Shown here in pieces: positions 1 to 10,446 of a DNA stretch of 22,543 nt (positions are counted from its first letter, which is position 1; the number at the start of each line of letters is the position of its first letter). The position numbers and the translations under genes were made by a program. The notes below the pieces were generated by a model. It saw nothing but the letters and a program-made list of their open reading frames with translations, ran no database searches and was not told the DNA's origin. This DNA is from Cymbomonas tetramitiformis (taxonomy: Eukaryota; Chlorophyta; Pyramimonadophyceae; Pyramimonadales; Pyramimonadaceae): the NCBI GenBank assembly GCA_001247695.2, contig LGRX02025843.1, forward strand, positions 1 to 22,543, in the 5' to 3' direction.

Positions 1-213
1 ATGCTTATACATAAACAAGGGTAAGTAGGGCCCTACCTATCATGTATCTATACTCAAGTACTAGTCTGGTATGGCCATGTTTATACATAAACAAGGGTAA
101 GTAGGGCCCTACCTATCATGTATCTATACTCAAGTACAGGGTAAGTATGGCCATGTTTAGACATAAACAAGGGTAAGTAGGGCCCTACCTATCATGCATA
201 TATACTCAAGTAT
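1..213. repeat. 76-bp tandem repeat, three copies, each with a palindromic core
   Basis: Three direct copies start at 1, 77 and 153, a period of exactly 76 bp. Each carries the 12-bp perfect palindrome GTAGGGCCCTAC (25-36, 101-112, 177-188). The third copy is diverged at its end. The first copy begins at the window edge, so the array may continue to the left. No coding frame is supported. The same palindrome reappears at 984-1003 beside the transposase gene, so the block may be the outer, subterminal part of that transposon; this is inference. Confidence 0.9.
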
Positions 214-237
214 TGAGGATCAGACATTGCCATGTAC

Positions 238-830
238 ATCTTTGGAGACTGTCCATAGTAAGGACTAAATAAGCGTAATAGCCCAAAAAAAAAACAGATT
301 CTAAAAATATTTTTTTTCCAATGTTTTCAAGTACAGCCCAGGTACAACCCAGGTACAGGCTAGGTATTGCCCCCTACTTACCCCTTACCTACCCAATGCC
401 CATACTGACCTAACTTTGAGGTGCTGTAACAGGAAGTGTAAAATGTTTTTTCCGTTAAATCTTTGGAGACTGTCCATAGTAAGGACTAAATAAGCGTAAT
501 AGCCCCAAAAAAACAGATTCCAAAAATATTTTTTTCCAATGTTTTCAAGTACAGCCCAGGTACAGCCCAGGTACAGGGTAGGTATTGCCCCCTACTTACC
601 CCTTACCTACCCAATGCCCATACCGACCTAACTTTGAGGTGCTGTAACAGGAAGTGTAAAATGTTTTTTCAGTTAAATCTTTGGAGACTGTCCATAGTAA
701 GGACTAAATAAGCGTAATAGCCCAAAAAAAAAACAGATTCCAAAAATATTTTTTTCCAATGTTTGCGGTACAGCCCAGGTACAACCCCAAGTACAGGGCA
801 GGTACCGAGTAGCACAACTTTGAGGCCTCA
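238..830. repeat. About 220-bp tandem repeat, two full copies and a diverged partial third
   Basis: Copies start at 238, 459 and 677 with the shared text ATCTTTGGAGACTGTCC, giving periods of 221 and 218 bp. Each copy holds an A-run, a T-run, a cluster of AGGTA/TACCTA words (around 334-400 and 549-615) and the text CTTTGAGGTGCTGTAACAGG. The third copy diverges after about 770. Dense short AGGTA words near a transposase gene are typical of subterminal repeats of DNA transposons, but no terminal inverted repeat was found. Confidence 0.88.
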
Positions 831-983
831 AAAAGTGAGGTTACCAAAGCCATTCCACCCAAAACTTCGCTCCATATGTCTTACATCGACCCAAACCATC
901 GATATCAACAATAAAAAACAAACTATCGGAAACTTCATTTCACCCGATTTTGGCTGGTTTTGCCATTTTACTGCCGACATTGC

Positions 984-1040
984 CCAAGTAGGGCCCTACT
1001 TGGCTCGAAACACAAGGTAAACACAAGGTAAACACAAGGT
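984..1040. repeat. 20-bp perfect palindrome followed by an 11-bp triplet repeat
   Basis: Bases 984-1003 read CCAAGTAGGGCCCTACTTGG, a perfect 20-bp palindrome containing the 12-bp core of the 76-bp repeat. Just after it ACACAAGGTAA occurs at 1010 and 1021 and again, cut short, at 1032 (11-bp period). The site lies just past the 3' end of the minus-strand transposase gene, so it could be a protein-binding site at a transposon end or a transcript 3' hairpin. Confidence 0.75.
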
Positions 1041-1083
1041 TCTAAATTTGTAGGGATATACAATCAGCCGCGGCACTCGTCCG

Positions 1084-3101
1084 TTACAAGGAGTAAGAAC
1101 ATCGGCACGGGTCGCACTGTTTGTCATGCTTCTTTGCTTGCCCGTCGTCCTCTCCATATTCGATGCCCATACCAGTTCGTAATACCCCTGGTTTCTCCTG
1201 GTTCCCACTCGGCGTCTCACGCAGTAGTCTGCCACCGACGCTAGGGTGCGCGTTTACTCGTAGCCCGTGCGGACTGCTCATGACACAAGCGTTTTCGGGA
1301 GCTCTGGCCGTGGGACTCGCACGCTGCTTAGCAAAGTCGTAGTCCATCATCCAGCGCCGCACCAGCCGCTTCACGGTGAAATAGAAGTAGTACTCCTTGG
1401 GACGATACTCCTCCCCGCGCGCCGTTTTAACAACGTCGTACCTCTCCTCCGTGCACCACTCTGTGGGCTCGCCATCCGCATCACGCTTCGTGGGCACGCC
1501 GCATACCGCTTGCACCCTCTTCCCCGGCTTTCCCTCCCCGTTTTGCCATGCGAAATTGCGGTGGAACTTGGGACACACGTGTATCGCATATATAGTCCCA
1601 TACGCTCTCCGCACCGAGCGCCCGTCTCATGTGCCATAGCGATCCCGGCAGGTTGCAAGTATTGCCGCCCAGGAGCATCTTCAAGACTTTGAGGAAGGTG
1701 TCGAAATGGTCATCAGTCCACCTCTGTCGCCTTTTCATATCCATGAAGTACCATACGGCCTCCTGCACGGTCACTCCGTTCGGACTCGCCTTCCCGTGCG
1801 TGACCAGCGGTTGCGACTGCTTTCCTGCTGCTAGGTTTGGCACGTCCGTGACACACAACGTGATCGCGGGGTCGGGCTCAGCCTGCAGGACCAGCACAAT
1901 GTCCTGCACGGACTCCGTCGCGATAGTGACTTCGGTATTCATATCCACCAGCACTGCCAACTCCTGCTTACAATGGCAGTCACACCACCAACGCTCCCCG
2001 CCATATTACTACTCCACGCACGCTCACGCATCGTTAGTGGGTTACAGTGGAAACATTTTGGTGCCAGTATGGGCAGGGCGGGTTGCATACCTCAAACAAG
2101 AAGTCTGGTAGATCAAGCATATCCTCTGTAGGCGTATTCATTTCTTCGTCCGCCACAAGGTGGGTCTTTTCCAGAGCTTCTACGACATCTTCCACAACGA
2201 TGTCCTGGTTCTCCTTCGCCTCCTCCCAGTATTCCTTCTCAGCCGGGGAGGGCACCGATCCGCAGAACATTTCCCCAAATGCCATCAGGCCGGACATCAG
2301 CGTGCACTCCGGCAGCTGCTGCAGTGGGCAATTGAGATCCGCCGCCAACAGGTCCCTCATGTCGTGGTTAACCTGGTTACCGTTTGTCCCAGCGCCACCT
2401 ACCAAGTTGCCGCTACGCCACCGATCAGTACGGCTTCTGGTGTCCGGTTCCTCCATCACCACCTCCTGCCCTTCATCCGAACTCAGGAGGACGTCAGACG
2501 ATCCAGTCTCCCCGTAGGGTGCCGGCACACCGCACACCCTGTTCCTGGCATCGAGCGCCACTCCAAGGCGGCGCGTGCGTGCGAGAAGCACGTCTGACCT
2601 CCGTTCTGCCTCTTTGTGCCATTTCGTCGCCGTCTTCGTTGGCATCTGCAAGTCTTCTAAGGTGAAGACGGAACGGATGCTCTGCCGCTCTTTCACGATG
2701 TCCGACGTGCTGTATGCTTGGCGCGCCAAGTCTAGTAGGCGTTGGTCGGACACGTGACTGCTGTCCCAAGGGGTGGAAGGGGCGCTCGCTTCACCAGCAG
2801 CAGGTTGGGTGGCTGCTTGTCGGGGGGCTTCAGCAGTACCAGGGCGTCCGCCATCCTCGGGTGGCATTGCCTCCCGCCGGGGCTTGATGCGCCCTTTGTC
2901 GTCAATTGTGTACCCGAGGTCCGGCAGACGACCTGCGAGCCGATTGACCAGGTCGCGCTTCGCCATAGCTTGGTCCTTACCACGGGCAGATCGCGGAATC
3001 CAGCCATTATCCGCACCAAACGTTGAAACCGTCGGGCGTTCGCTTGCACCCATGGCCTTCAAGCGATCCTGAATCACAGCGTCGTCGGGGAAGGAGAGTC
3101 C
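1084..3101 (-). pseudogene. CACTA/EnSpm (tnp2-type) transposase, N-terminal half, one intron, frame broken
   Basis: A transposase of the CACTA class cuts and pastes its own DNA element in the nucleus. Exon 1 runs 3101 to 2046 (352 codons, opened by an acceptor TATTTTTCAG). A GT-AG intron of 82 nt (2045-1964) follows, then exon 2 from 1963, joined in phase 0. Exon 1 is low-complexity and not diagnostic. Exon 2 carries the family signature, with WTDDHFDTFLKVLKMLLGGNT at about residues 434-455, which lines up with the W-D-FN-LL-LLK-LLP-NT block of tnp2 proteins. Next comes IYAIHVCPKFHRNF (the IHACPNDC block), then CGVPTKR and YFYFTVKRLVRRW (the CG--R and FP-IPRLKRLF blocks). The first block and the CP block are in different frames. 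The switch falls at about 1590-1620, so the copy is broken or the assembly has an indel. The catalytic half downstream is not seen; the frame stops at 1084. Family assignment is from remembered motif patterns. Confidence 0.72.
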
Positions 3102-3772
3102 CTGAAAAATAGAGCAATGGAAGAAGGAGGGTGTTGGATACGAAAATCAAGGCATCAACATGCACCGCAAGTCCATGTGCCGTGCGTGCGCTGGCCACTC
3201 CGTTGATTCATGCATTGCACACATGCTGGCAGGGTGCGTGCGCGCCGTATGATGGCATTATACACATGCAACATGCAACAGGTGCCGTGACGCAGGTGCA
3301 CGAGGTGCCAGCACCGCTCTCAGCACCAGTGTTCACGGCTTAAGACGGAGTCCCATACCATATCGCAATTACAATATACCCGGTGTTACGGTGATTGACC
3401 CGAAGCAGCTTTCGGCATGGTTCATCACATCCACAAATAAACAGGTATAAGTTTGTTGGCTGTACCATCGGCGCGCATTCCACCGGGTACTAACTACAGT
3501 ACTACTGCCTACACACTGTATACAACATGCCGTCTCAGCTTGCTTTAAGAGGTGCGCAGATCTGCCGCGCCGCATCTCTTCGGACTTCCGCGGCACATGT
3601 CTTCGTTTCTGGTGAAGCTTCAAATTCACACATCCTCGGCTGCAAGCCTGCGAAGGAAAGCGTGGGGCACATCTTGTATCAGCCCCCCCACCCACTCTCA
3701 CCCTAAAACACCTGTAGGCCGACTTGATTCGAGTAATTGCCAACACACTAATAAAGAGAGTGAGTCACGCAC
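3102..3772. other. Gene-free stretch between two minus-strand genes (possible intron)
   Basis: This 670-nt stretch separates a good donor (AG followed by GTGCGT, minus strand, 3772) from the acceptor TATTTTTCAG ending at 3102. It could be an intron joining the two flanking coding blocks. The simplest splice puts them out of phase (the left-over AG plus GGACTCTCC soon meets a stop), so an unseen small exon, a frame error or two separate genes are all possible. Open frames here, including a 125-codon one at 3369-3746, show no family pattern. Confidence 0.45.
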
Positions 3773-5321
3773 CTGGTTGCAGTCCGCGGCTGTCGTCGTT
3801 GGCCGCTCGAAGCAGCCTCGGCCGCCAGGTCGAGGCGCAAGGCATCCGGGACCGTGGAACGCTTCTTTAGCAGCTCCGGCAGCTTGTCCATAGGCAACGC
3901 TTCTCCGGTAGAGGTGATGTACACGAGCCCCTCCTCGGAAACGTGCACATTCGGCACGGTGCGCACGTGCATCTTGGCAAGCTGATTCTTGTTCTCAGGG
4001 CGAGAGTCAAACTCGGCATGGAAGGGAGCGAACTCCATGTACACCGCGGCTACTTTTACGGGGAGGTGGCTGCCATCATCGTGCCCCGCCACCATGAAGT
4101 AGTAATCATGGTCGCTTGACCATTCGTCGTTGGTGAGGGCATGCACTGATCGGCCAATTGAGCCGGAGAGGACACCGCCCGCGTGCTCCATTTCGAACAT
4201 TGCTCCGTACACGTTGTCCGCCCACGCGATCCCTTTACACTTCCCGTCCAAGGACTCTTCATCTCCTTGGTCCACTTCGTTACATCAGCATCTTTGGGGA
4301 GGTCCTTAACACGGTTCTTCTTAGCGCGTTCGAGGGCCTTCAGCCGTATGTTCTCAATCAGCTCGGGCATGCCTTGCCCGGACACCTGCACCTGGCGACT
4401 GTCGGCTGGAGGGGCGCTGGCGGTGCGTGTGGCCCCCGCAGAAGACGCCGTCCGCGCCTTGCTCTGTCGCGGAGGGACTGTAGGGGGGGCGTTGCGCTTT
4501 GTACGGATTGCCTGCTGGAGGAGGGACATGGCAGCGTTGGCCGCCACCCGTTTCTTCAAGGCAACCGTGAGCGTTGAGTTCATCGGTTTCTCCAGCACCG
4601 GTGGCAAGTGCTTGTAAGCGCCGAATGTGTAAGGCTGCGGCAATGTTTCCAGCACGTTCTTGTAAGTAATTGCTTGGAGCTTGCCATCCGCGGCCAGACG
4701 TTGCATGTGCTCCAGAAGACGCTCGTCGGATACTTCGCTCAGCAATTTCAGCCCTGCTGCCGGCGTGGAGTCGGCCGCGCTCAGGGCGTTTATTTGCAAC
4801 CGTCTTGCCGCTTCGAGCATAGGTTTCATCCTGTCTTGGTTCCTCTGCATCGTGACTCTCCTGCTGCGCTCAAACTCTGGGGTCTGTACAGGTGATGGGT
4901 TGTTAGCGGGGGCCTGTGGGCCACTCGCGGAAGGCTTCTCTTGGAAAACCGCCGGACCGTGGCTCAGCGGGGACACCGCGGGTTCCGCGGGAGGGGCAGA
5001 TTGCAGGCAGTCCCGTGCAAGGACACCCTGCTTTTCTGCTTCAACGGCGCGCTGCGGCTGTTGCTGGACCCCTTCCTTGGCGGTCGGTTGCCAGGATTGC
5101 ACGGTGGACGCGGCCTGCACCAAGCTGGGAATCGAGGGAGGTTCTTGGGGAGGGAGGTTTTTGGGCATAATAGGCAGAAAGCCTGCATCGTTGTGCCCGA
5201 CTGGTTTCACGGTGTCGGGAGGCTTGATCCTATGGACATGATCCTCTAGTAGTTCTTCCTCGACTTGTTTAGATGCAGCGTCATCGCCGTGGGCAACCTC
5301 GGGCGGGCAGTCGGGGAACAT
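3773..5321 (-). CDS. Unrecognised protein next to the transposase, with a frame break near 4235-4285
   Basis: I do not recognise this gene. The likely coding start is the ATG at 5319-5321, preceded by a pyrimidine-rich stretch ending in CACAG, so it may instead be an internal exon edge. The first two-thirds is a low-complexity proline/alanine/glutamine-rich region, then a basic helical stretch with the words VSDERLLEHMQRLAADG and TVALKKRVAANAAMSLLQQA. Coding character then moves to a second frame at about 4235-4285. That frame gives a compact domain with VYGAMFEMEHAGG, HDYYFMVAGHD, PVKVAAVYMEFAPFHAEF and EGLVYITSTGEALPMDKL, closing at a donor-like AG/GTGCGT at 3773. Alternating strands and a final position-setting strand loosely recall the C-terminal domain of some CACTA transposases, which is a weak guess. 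It is transcribed in the same direction as the transposase at 1084-3101. The break means either a decayed copy or a sequence error. Confidence 0.5.
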
Positions 5322-5689
5322 CTGTGCGACAGCACGCAACACGAACACCGTGTGACTTCCTCAGCAACGATATGCCACCGGGAAGCGCACAACATGTAGT
5401 TGCATGCAAACGACAGGAGTATATACATGGCGAGCACGGCAAAGCTCCCGAGAACAATATGCCCCCCATAGGAAACCCTCCGTGCACCTGTGTGTTAACC
5501 GGTGTGGCTCGTAACATTACCGGATAGGAATTCTCTATACGAGCTCGCACATACGCAAGAACCCCAAGACCCCTAGAGACAATAATGATGAGGTAGACCA
5601 TTCATAGGAGGCAGACGCTTGCATATAATAAGCTGGACACTAGCCTTGCAAAAGGTCACCATCCGGTAGGCAAATGCATGTATGTGTAG
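5322..5689. promoter_or_regulatory. 5' flank of the 3773-5321 gene, with a TATA-like site
   Basis: On the minus strand ATGTATATAC (5428-5419) is a TATA-like word about 100 nt upstream of the presumed ATG at 5321. Nothing else is clear here. The minus-strand frame through 5246-5437 begins with a hydrophobic run (MLAMYILLSFACNYMLC) but leaves the main frame, so I do not call it an exon. Confidence 0.25.
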
Positions 5690-6220
5690 GTGAACACGAA
5701 ACGAAAACACTTCAAACGACGAGAAGCATACCACGCTGGCGACGGTATGTCCCCAGCGTGACCTCCGGCTTATATGAAGATCACCCTTTAAAAAAACAGG
5801 GACAAGAGCTCAAGAGGCTTGCATAACCGCCGCATCGTTGCGCGACCGGCCCGTTGGCGATCAGCGCACGCGCTACACGGTCCGCAGAGGCTTCAACACA
5901 TTAAAAAATGCAACCCGGTGAACACGAAAAATGAAAGACTTCAAACGACGAGAAGCATACCACGCTGGCGACGGTATGTCCCCAGCGTGACCTCCGGCTT
6001 ATACGAAGATCACCCTTAAAAAAACAGGGACAAGAGGCTTGCATAACCGCCGCATCGTTGCGCGACCGGCCCGTTGGCGATCAGCGCACGCGCTACACGG
6101 TCCGCAGAGGCTTCAACACATTAAAAAAACGAAACCCGGTGAACACGAAAATGAAACACTTCAACCAACCGGAAGCAGGCCAAGCCGGCGACGGTATGTC
6201 CCCCAGCGTGACCTCCGGTA
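5690..6220. repeat. 220-bp satellite, array 1 (about 2.4 copies)
   Basis: The anchor GACGGTATGT falls at 5741, 5970 and 6190 (periods 229 and 220; the longer period comes from a small insertion near 5806). Each unit has a TATGAAGATCACCCTTAAAA part, a GC-rich part (GCGCGACCGGCCCGTTGGCG) and an A-rich part. The array is edged by the same non-satellite text: CCGGTAGGCAAATGCATG occurs at 5663 just left of the array and again at 6215 at its right edge. Short open frames of 60-66 codons beginning at ATGs in each unit are repeat by-products. Confidence 0.92.
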
Positions 6221-6239
6221 GGCAAATGCATGTGTGTGT

Positions 6240-7439
6240 CTAGCGCGTTATGCGTGATGCGATAGGAATACATACATGGACCGATTTGTTTACGGCAATG
6301 TCGGCGCTATATTTACATGTATACATTTGTCAAGTTCACATGTCGGCCCTATTGGAAATCACCCAGCCAGCTCAATGCGAGGCGGAAAGCCTTTGTCACC
6401 GACGGTCTGGATCCTAGTGTTGTCAAACGTGCGCAGCAGATTCGCGGCTGTCGGACGCACATGACACCCCGACAGTGACGCGCCATAGCACTTCGGTATC
6501 AACCGAATCGGTTATTTTCGCCGGAAAATGTGGTGTTAGGAAACCCGCGAACGCAGCATTCCCGCGGGCACCGGGCAGCCCCGTTCTCGCGGGATGTTAC
6601 ATTTCTGCCACATCGGATTTGTACAATTTGTTCGTTGAAATGTTTTTTTTCATATTTGAAAGCTGCAGACTGCGTGCTTCATTGACTTGTAAGTTCCCGT
6701 GCTCTACAGCCCGTAGCGACCTCGAATATGTTTTTGCTAGTGTAAAGTTTCCTATGTTGAGCCGTAGATAGAGCGTGAACGGATACGTAAAGTAGTCGGA
6801 AGCTCATCGGAAATTCGCGTTTTAACGGGTTTTAAAAAACTCCTCCGTTTCGGAATTTGCGTTACGTGTCTCTAAGTGGGTGGTTATTATCTTTCAGGAA
6901 ATTCACCGTATTTTACAGGCGCGGCGCGGAAATTGTATACCCTAAGCCTTGGCCCGTTTCTACCTGAGTGCGTGCTCGAAATGAGGACTGCTATCTGTCA
7001 TTATTTTCCGACGTGTCCCTGAAAGTGTTCCAAGTTCGGGGACCCCGTAATATCTGGTGATAACCTGTATTTAAGCGTTGATTTCAACGCGCTGTCAGCT
7101 TTTAATTGTGCGCCTTCCCCGTTGTGTGATGAGCACTTGTTCGCTGAAATGCTGATGCTGTTTAGTGCCGCAGGAAAACGTGAACACTTTCGACGTGCTT
7201 GGGTTGGGAAAAAAGTGCTGGTGACCGCTTCAGGTGCATAGAATTATACGCATATCGCGTCCCAAAATATTTTATGGTGGTGCCCTTTTGCACTTTGGCC
7301 GGCATCGCATCAGCATCGATCTGGACTGTCATTTGGACACAGCACAGTGGCCTGATAAGAAGTAGAGTGAATAAGCATATGTGTTGCGTATTTTTCTCGG
7401 CGGGCTAGCCCCAGAACGTTGCTTACTACCGTGGTGTGG
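6240..7439. other. 1.2 kb without a recognisable gene
   Basis: No reading frame here has a family pattern or exceeds about 100 codons, and there is no RNA gene I can identify. Frames at 6276-6464, 6475-6771 and 7199-7408 look random. Part of the right end (after about 7380) may be a worn copy of the roughly 365-bp repeat that follows. Confidence 0.5.
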
Positions 7440-8620
7440 ATGCGGTTTTTGACTTCGATCACTTCCATCCCCCCTTAGAAGATCTACTGCTGAGCTGGAA
7501 CGCGTTCCGCTCGGCGGTCTAGCGAAACAAAATAGATAGTGTGTAGTATATTTGACAACACTCCAAAGTTTCAGCTGGAATAGGTTTGCTTCCGCATAGA
7601 TAGTCTCATTCCCGGTTACGGTTTGGGTTTGGTAAAAACTCTGAATTGCCGTCGGCCGGAATACGTAACATCCAGACTGAGCTCGGATGCTGTGTACGGA
7701 CCATATATTGGCCCGAAACTTTGCATAGTGTCTGAGGTGTATGTTTTGAGTATTTTTTTAACGCGCAAGTCCCTGAGTGTTGATGGATGCCGTGGTTTGC
7801 TTGTGTTTTTTGACAGGTGCCGTGGCGCACGTCCAACCCTTCTGAAGATACCCAGTTGAGCAGGAACGCACTTTGCTGGGCGGTCAAGCGAAGCGGTTTA
7901 GATAGGTAGCGAAACAACATAGATAGGTTAAGCATATTTCACGGTTACAGCTTGAATAGACTTGCACAGGCATAGGCATTCGCATGCCCTCTTTCGGTCT
8001 GGTTTCGGCAAAAGTCTTGATTCACCGTCGATCGGAATAGAATCGGACTTGAGCTTGTTTGCTAGGTGTTGACCATGAGATACCCAGAAACTTTGTATAA
8101 TGTCTTGGGTGTATGCTTTGGATACTTTTTTGACGGGGAAGTCTCTAAGTGTTGCCCGCTGCCGTGGCGTGGTTCTGCTTTTTGGCAGGGACTGCGGCAC
8201 ACTCAGAAAATCCTCAGATGAGCTGGATTCCGTTTTGCTTAGAGGTCATGCAAAACAGATAGCTAGTCCTGTGTACTAGGTGCACTTTAAGTGTTCTTTG
8301 AGTGGGTAGTCCGGGGAGCTTGGATCTCTCGGCTTCGGTCAGAACCCGAACCCACTACTGCGCGATAATCCTGCTCCTGCATTCATTATAGCATCCCGTG
8401 CGTATGTATCTTTTTGCACAGATTGTTACCAATAGCCCTGCGGTTTGAACGTATTTTTATTCTTATTATTATTGCTCCCCATAGTGTCGGAGTGAAGAAA
8501 GTAAAGGTGAATTGTAACTTCGGAGTGTTCCTGAATAGTCTTGCTTCATGCCCTCCCAGTGTTAAAAAAGTACGGGAATTGCCACATATTGGCTTGGAAT
8601 CTTGAGTTGCTAATTCAGCA
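7440..8620. repeat. Old, degenerate tandem repeat of about 365 bp
   Basis: Matching landmarks recur in order. GAGCTGGAACGCG is at 7491, GAGCAGGAACGCA at 7857 and GAGCTGGATTCCG at 8219 (periods about 366 and 362). A second landmark (pyrimidine run, then AAGTCCCTGAGTGTTG or AAGTCTCTAAGTGTTG) occurs at about 7768 and 8138. A third (GTTACGG or GTTACAG, then a GAATAG-CTTGC stretch and CGGTCTGGTTTCGG-like text) occurs near 7613, 7942 and, more worn, 8513. Sequence identity between copies is low, so the array is old. No coding function is supported. Confidence 0.6.
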
Positions 8621-8910
8621 TATCTGACTCTCGAACTTAACCTAACAATAAAAATTGATATGCTACATAAATGTGAACCCTTATTATGCATATACCCACT
8701 CAATAGTGTCTGCACCTTCATAATGGTTGTGCGCGGGAAATACCTACCTATTTTCAAGCAGCAAAAACAGTGTAATAACCATAGAATCCGGCAAAACTGA
8801 CATCACCATGCGAAAGAGTACTATCGAAAATGGTACAGAGCACTTCATAAGGACCATATGTGTGTAATGCACGAACAATAACCATGAAAAACCCTAAGTG
8901 CTATGAAACC
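8621..8910. other. AT-rich 3' flank of the kinase gene
   Basis: No gene is seen. Near the right edge AACCCTAAGTG is present twice (8890 and 8911 region, 21 bp apart), and the second copy overlaps the kinase stop codon. The last residues of the kinase frame therefore come from this small duplication. Confidence 0.45.
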
Positions 8911-9969
8911 CTAAGTGTTGGGGTGCCATGTGCGCTTGGCCATGTCTACGCGGAAGCATTCCTTCAGGCGCTGCATGAGTGCATGCTTCATGAATCCATT
9001 CTGCGGTTTCGCTTGACTTAGGATATAGTCCCATTGGTGACGTTCGCCACCAGCCTGCGGGTGCTGGAAGAGCTGGACCAGGAGGCCACCCACAGACCAC
9101 ATGTCTCCTGGCCTGCTTGGGCCGTGATCCCGGTGCTCAGGAGCAAGATAACGGCGGTCCTCTCGACCGAGAGGACGCTCGTCATGCGCAGACTTCAGGT
9201 TTTCTCGATCGACGCAGCCAACTCCGAAGTCGATGACTCGCAGCGGGATGGGATATGGTGATTGCAGCGCTTCGGCAACGACCACATTGTTACCCTTGAC
9301 GTCGCCGTGCACGATACCCTTGGAGTGCAACTGCTCAAACGCCTTCAGCACCTCCTTGGCAAGTAGCAGCTTGACCTGCAAGGATAGGTCACCCTCAGGC
9401 GGATCCCGCATGAATTCCCATAGCGTCCGGCCGCGATCGGGCATGACGAGCATCGGAACTGGCCCGACCCGCAGCGCTAGCCGAGTTTTGGTCTCCACAC
9501 CCCACCGTGTACAGGGCACGACGTAAGTGGGTGCCGCTTCCGACGCCAGTTTTGTCATGACTAGCTCCTGCGCACACCGCTTGAACTCCTTGGGCGGCTG
9601 GGTGGGCGCTGCCTTCCTTTGGAGGTTTCCGTTGGTCTTGGGGTGCGGCTGTAGCTCCGAGGTTTTGCAAAACCTTTTGACCACGACCAGGTCCGTGCGG
9701 TCCAGTGTGCAACCTCGTGTGACGGCGCCGTACGCGCCACTCACCGGTTCGGCATTTTGAGGCTCGATGATATTCTTCGGATCCACATTGGAACACCCCG
9801 CGCGCGTGGCGACGGCACGTAAAAACGGAATGCCGTCGAACAAGGTGCGAATTTGTTCTTCCAGAAACTCCTGGAGACCCTCGTCATAATCCCGGTTGTC
9901 CGCAGTAGTGATTCCTTGCTGCTGGCGCCGAAGGAAACGATTTCTGCGCCGTTTGAATTTTTTCCCCCG
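8911..9969 (-). CDS. Protein kinase domain protein (probable Ser/Thr kinase), last exon
   Basis: This encodes an ATP-dependent phosphotransferase domain. The exon opens after a strong acceptor (GTTTGTTTCCTAG, ending at 9970) and stays open to the stop at 8911, giving 352 codons. Counting from 9843 (43rd codon), the kinase landmarks are in order: a glycine loop SGAYGAV (35-41), VVVK lysine 56, a helix-C glutamate 93 (AQELVM), and a catalytic loop HGDVKGNN (179-186) with HGD in place of the usual HRD. Then come DFG (205-207), APE (234-236), DMWSVGG (247-253) and a late arginine in MAKRTW (304). All catalytic residues (K, D, N, D) are present, so activity is plausible. The protein stops just after that arginine, slightly short of a normal C-lobe end. 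The 5' exon or exons upstream of 9970 were not found. The exact kinase family and substrate cannot be read from the sequence. It lies between two arrays of one satellite. Confidence 0.88.
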   Translation of the reverse strand, partial: RGKKFKRRRNRFLRRQQQGITTADNRDYDEGLQEFLEEQIRTLFDGIPFLRAVATRAGCSNVDPKNIIEPQNAEPVSGAYGAVTRGCTLDRTDLVVVKRFCKTSELQPHPKTNGNLQRKAAPTQPPKEFKRCAQELVMTKLASEAAPTYVVPCTRWGVETKTRLALRVGPVPMLVMPDRGRTLWEFMRDPPEGDLSLQVKLLLAKEVLKAFEQLHSKGIVHGDVKGNNVVVAEALQSPYPIPLRVIDFGVGCVDRENLKSAHDERPLGREDRRYLAPEHRDHGPSRPGDMWSVGGLLVQLFQHPQAGGERHQWDYILSQAKPQNGFMKHALMQRLKECFRVDMAKRTWHPNT

Positions 9970-10446
9970 CTAGGAAACAAACCGCAAACCCAGGGTTGTT
10001 GGTTAACCTGGATCAGTGTACTGTGTGTATATACGGTGTGGGATATTGCGGCCACCCGATGCACACACGGCGGCAAACGGTGGCGCAAACCGAAACATGT
10101 TTGACAACGAAAAGAACCGGAACGATGGGAGCGATATGCCCCCTAAGCTAGCATGCCTGCCTAGGACTGGTCCGCTGTGTCACAGGTTAGGTGTCGGTTG
10201 CGGACACCATGGTATCAGCAACATCGGAGAGGTACGCTAGGCAAAACGGACGCACACCGCGGCCACCTTCCGCGCCCGGCCCGTTGGCGGGCCACCGACG
10301 AGGTACGAGTACGGCACGGCCACGGTTCAACTTAGAGCGGCGGGCCGCAACCGGACATCTTTGGACACACCCCGAACCGGACAGGAGGACTCCGGGGGAC
10401 GATATGGACGAGGCACGCTCGCGCGAGGAAATATCACGCAGCTTGC
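9970..10446. other. 5' side of the kinase gene: intron and possible promoter
   Basis: The minus strand just above 9970 has an intron 3' end (TTAACCAACAACC, then a pyrimidine tract and CCTAG). A TATA-like CGTATATACAC lies at about 10035-10025 on the minus strand. The first exon is not evident. Further right, 10245-10330 is GC-rich and contains GCCCGGCCCGTTGGCGGGCC, a worn relative of the satellite core. Frames of 80-100 codons on both strands here look random. Confidence 0.35.

Noticed and set aside
1..830. CRISPR-like array
   Set aside because: The units are direct tandem repeats with no unique spacers, in a eukaryotic context.
1121..2665. Plus-strand frames of 70-160 codons opposite the transposase
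   Set aside because: They mirror the real minus-strand coding sequence and have serine/proline-rich shadow composition.
3369..3746. 125-codon minus-strand frame between the two left genes
   Set aside because: Composition is random (many C, R and S), no start context, and it lies where an intron or spacer is expected.
8886..8921. Telomere-like CCCTAA words
   Set aside because: Only two isolated copies in a short duplication; no tandem telomere array.
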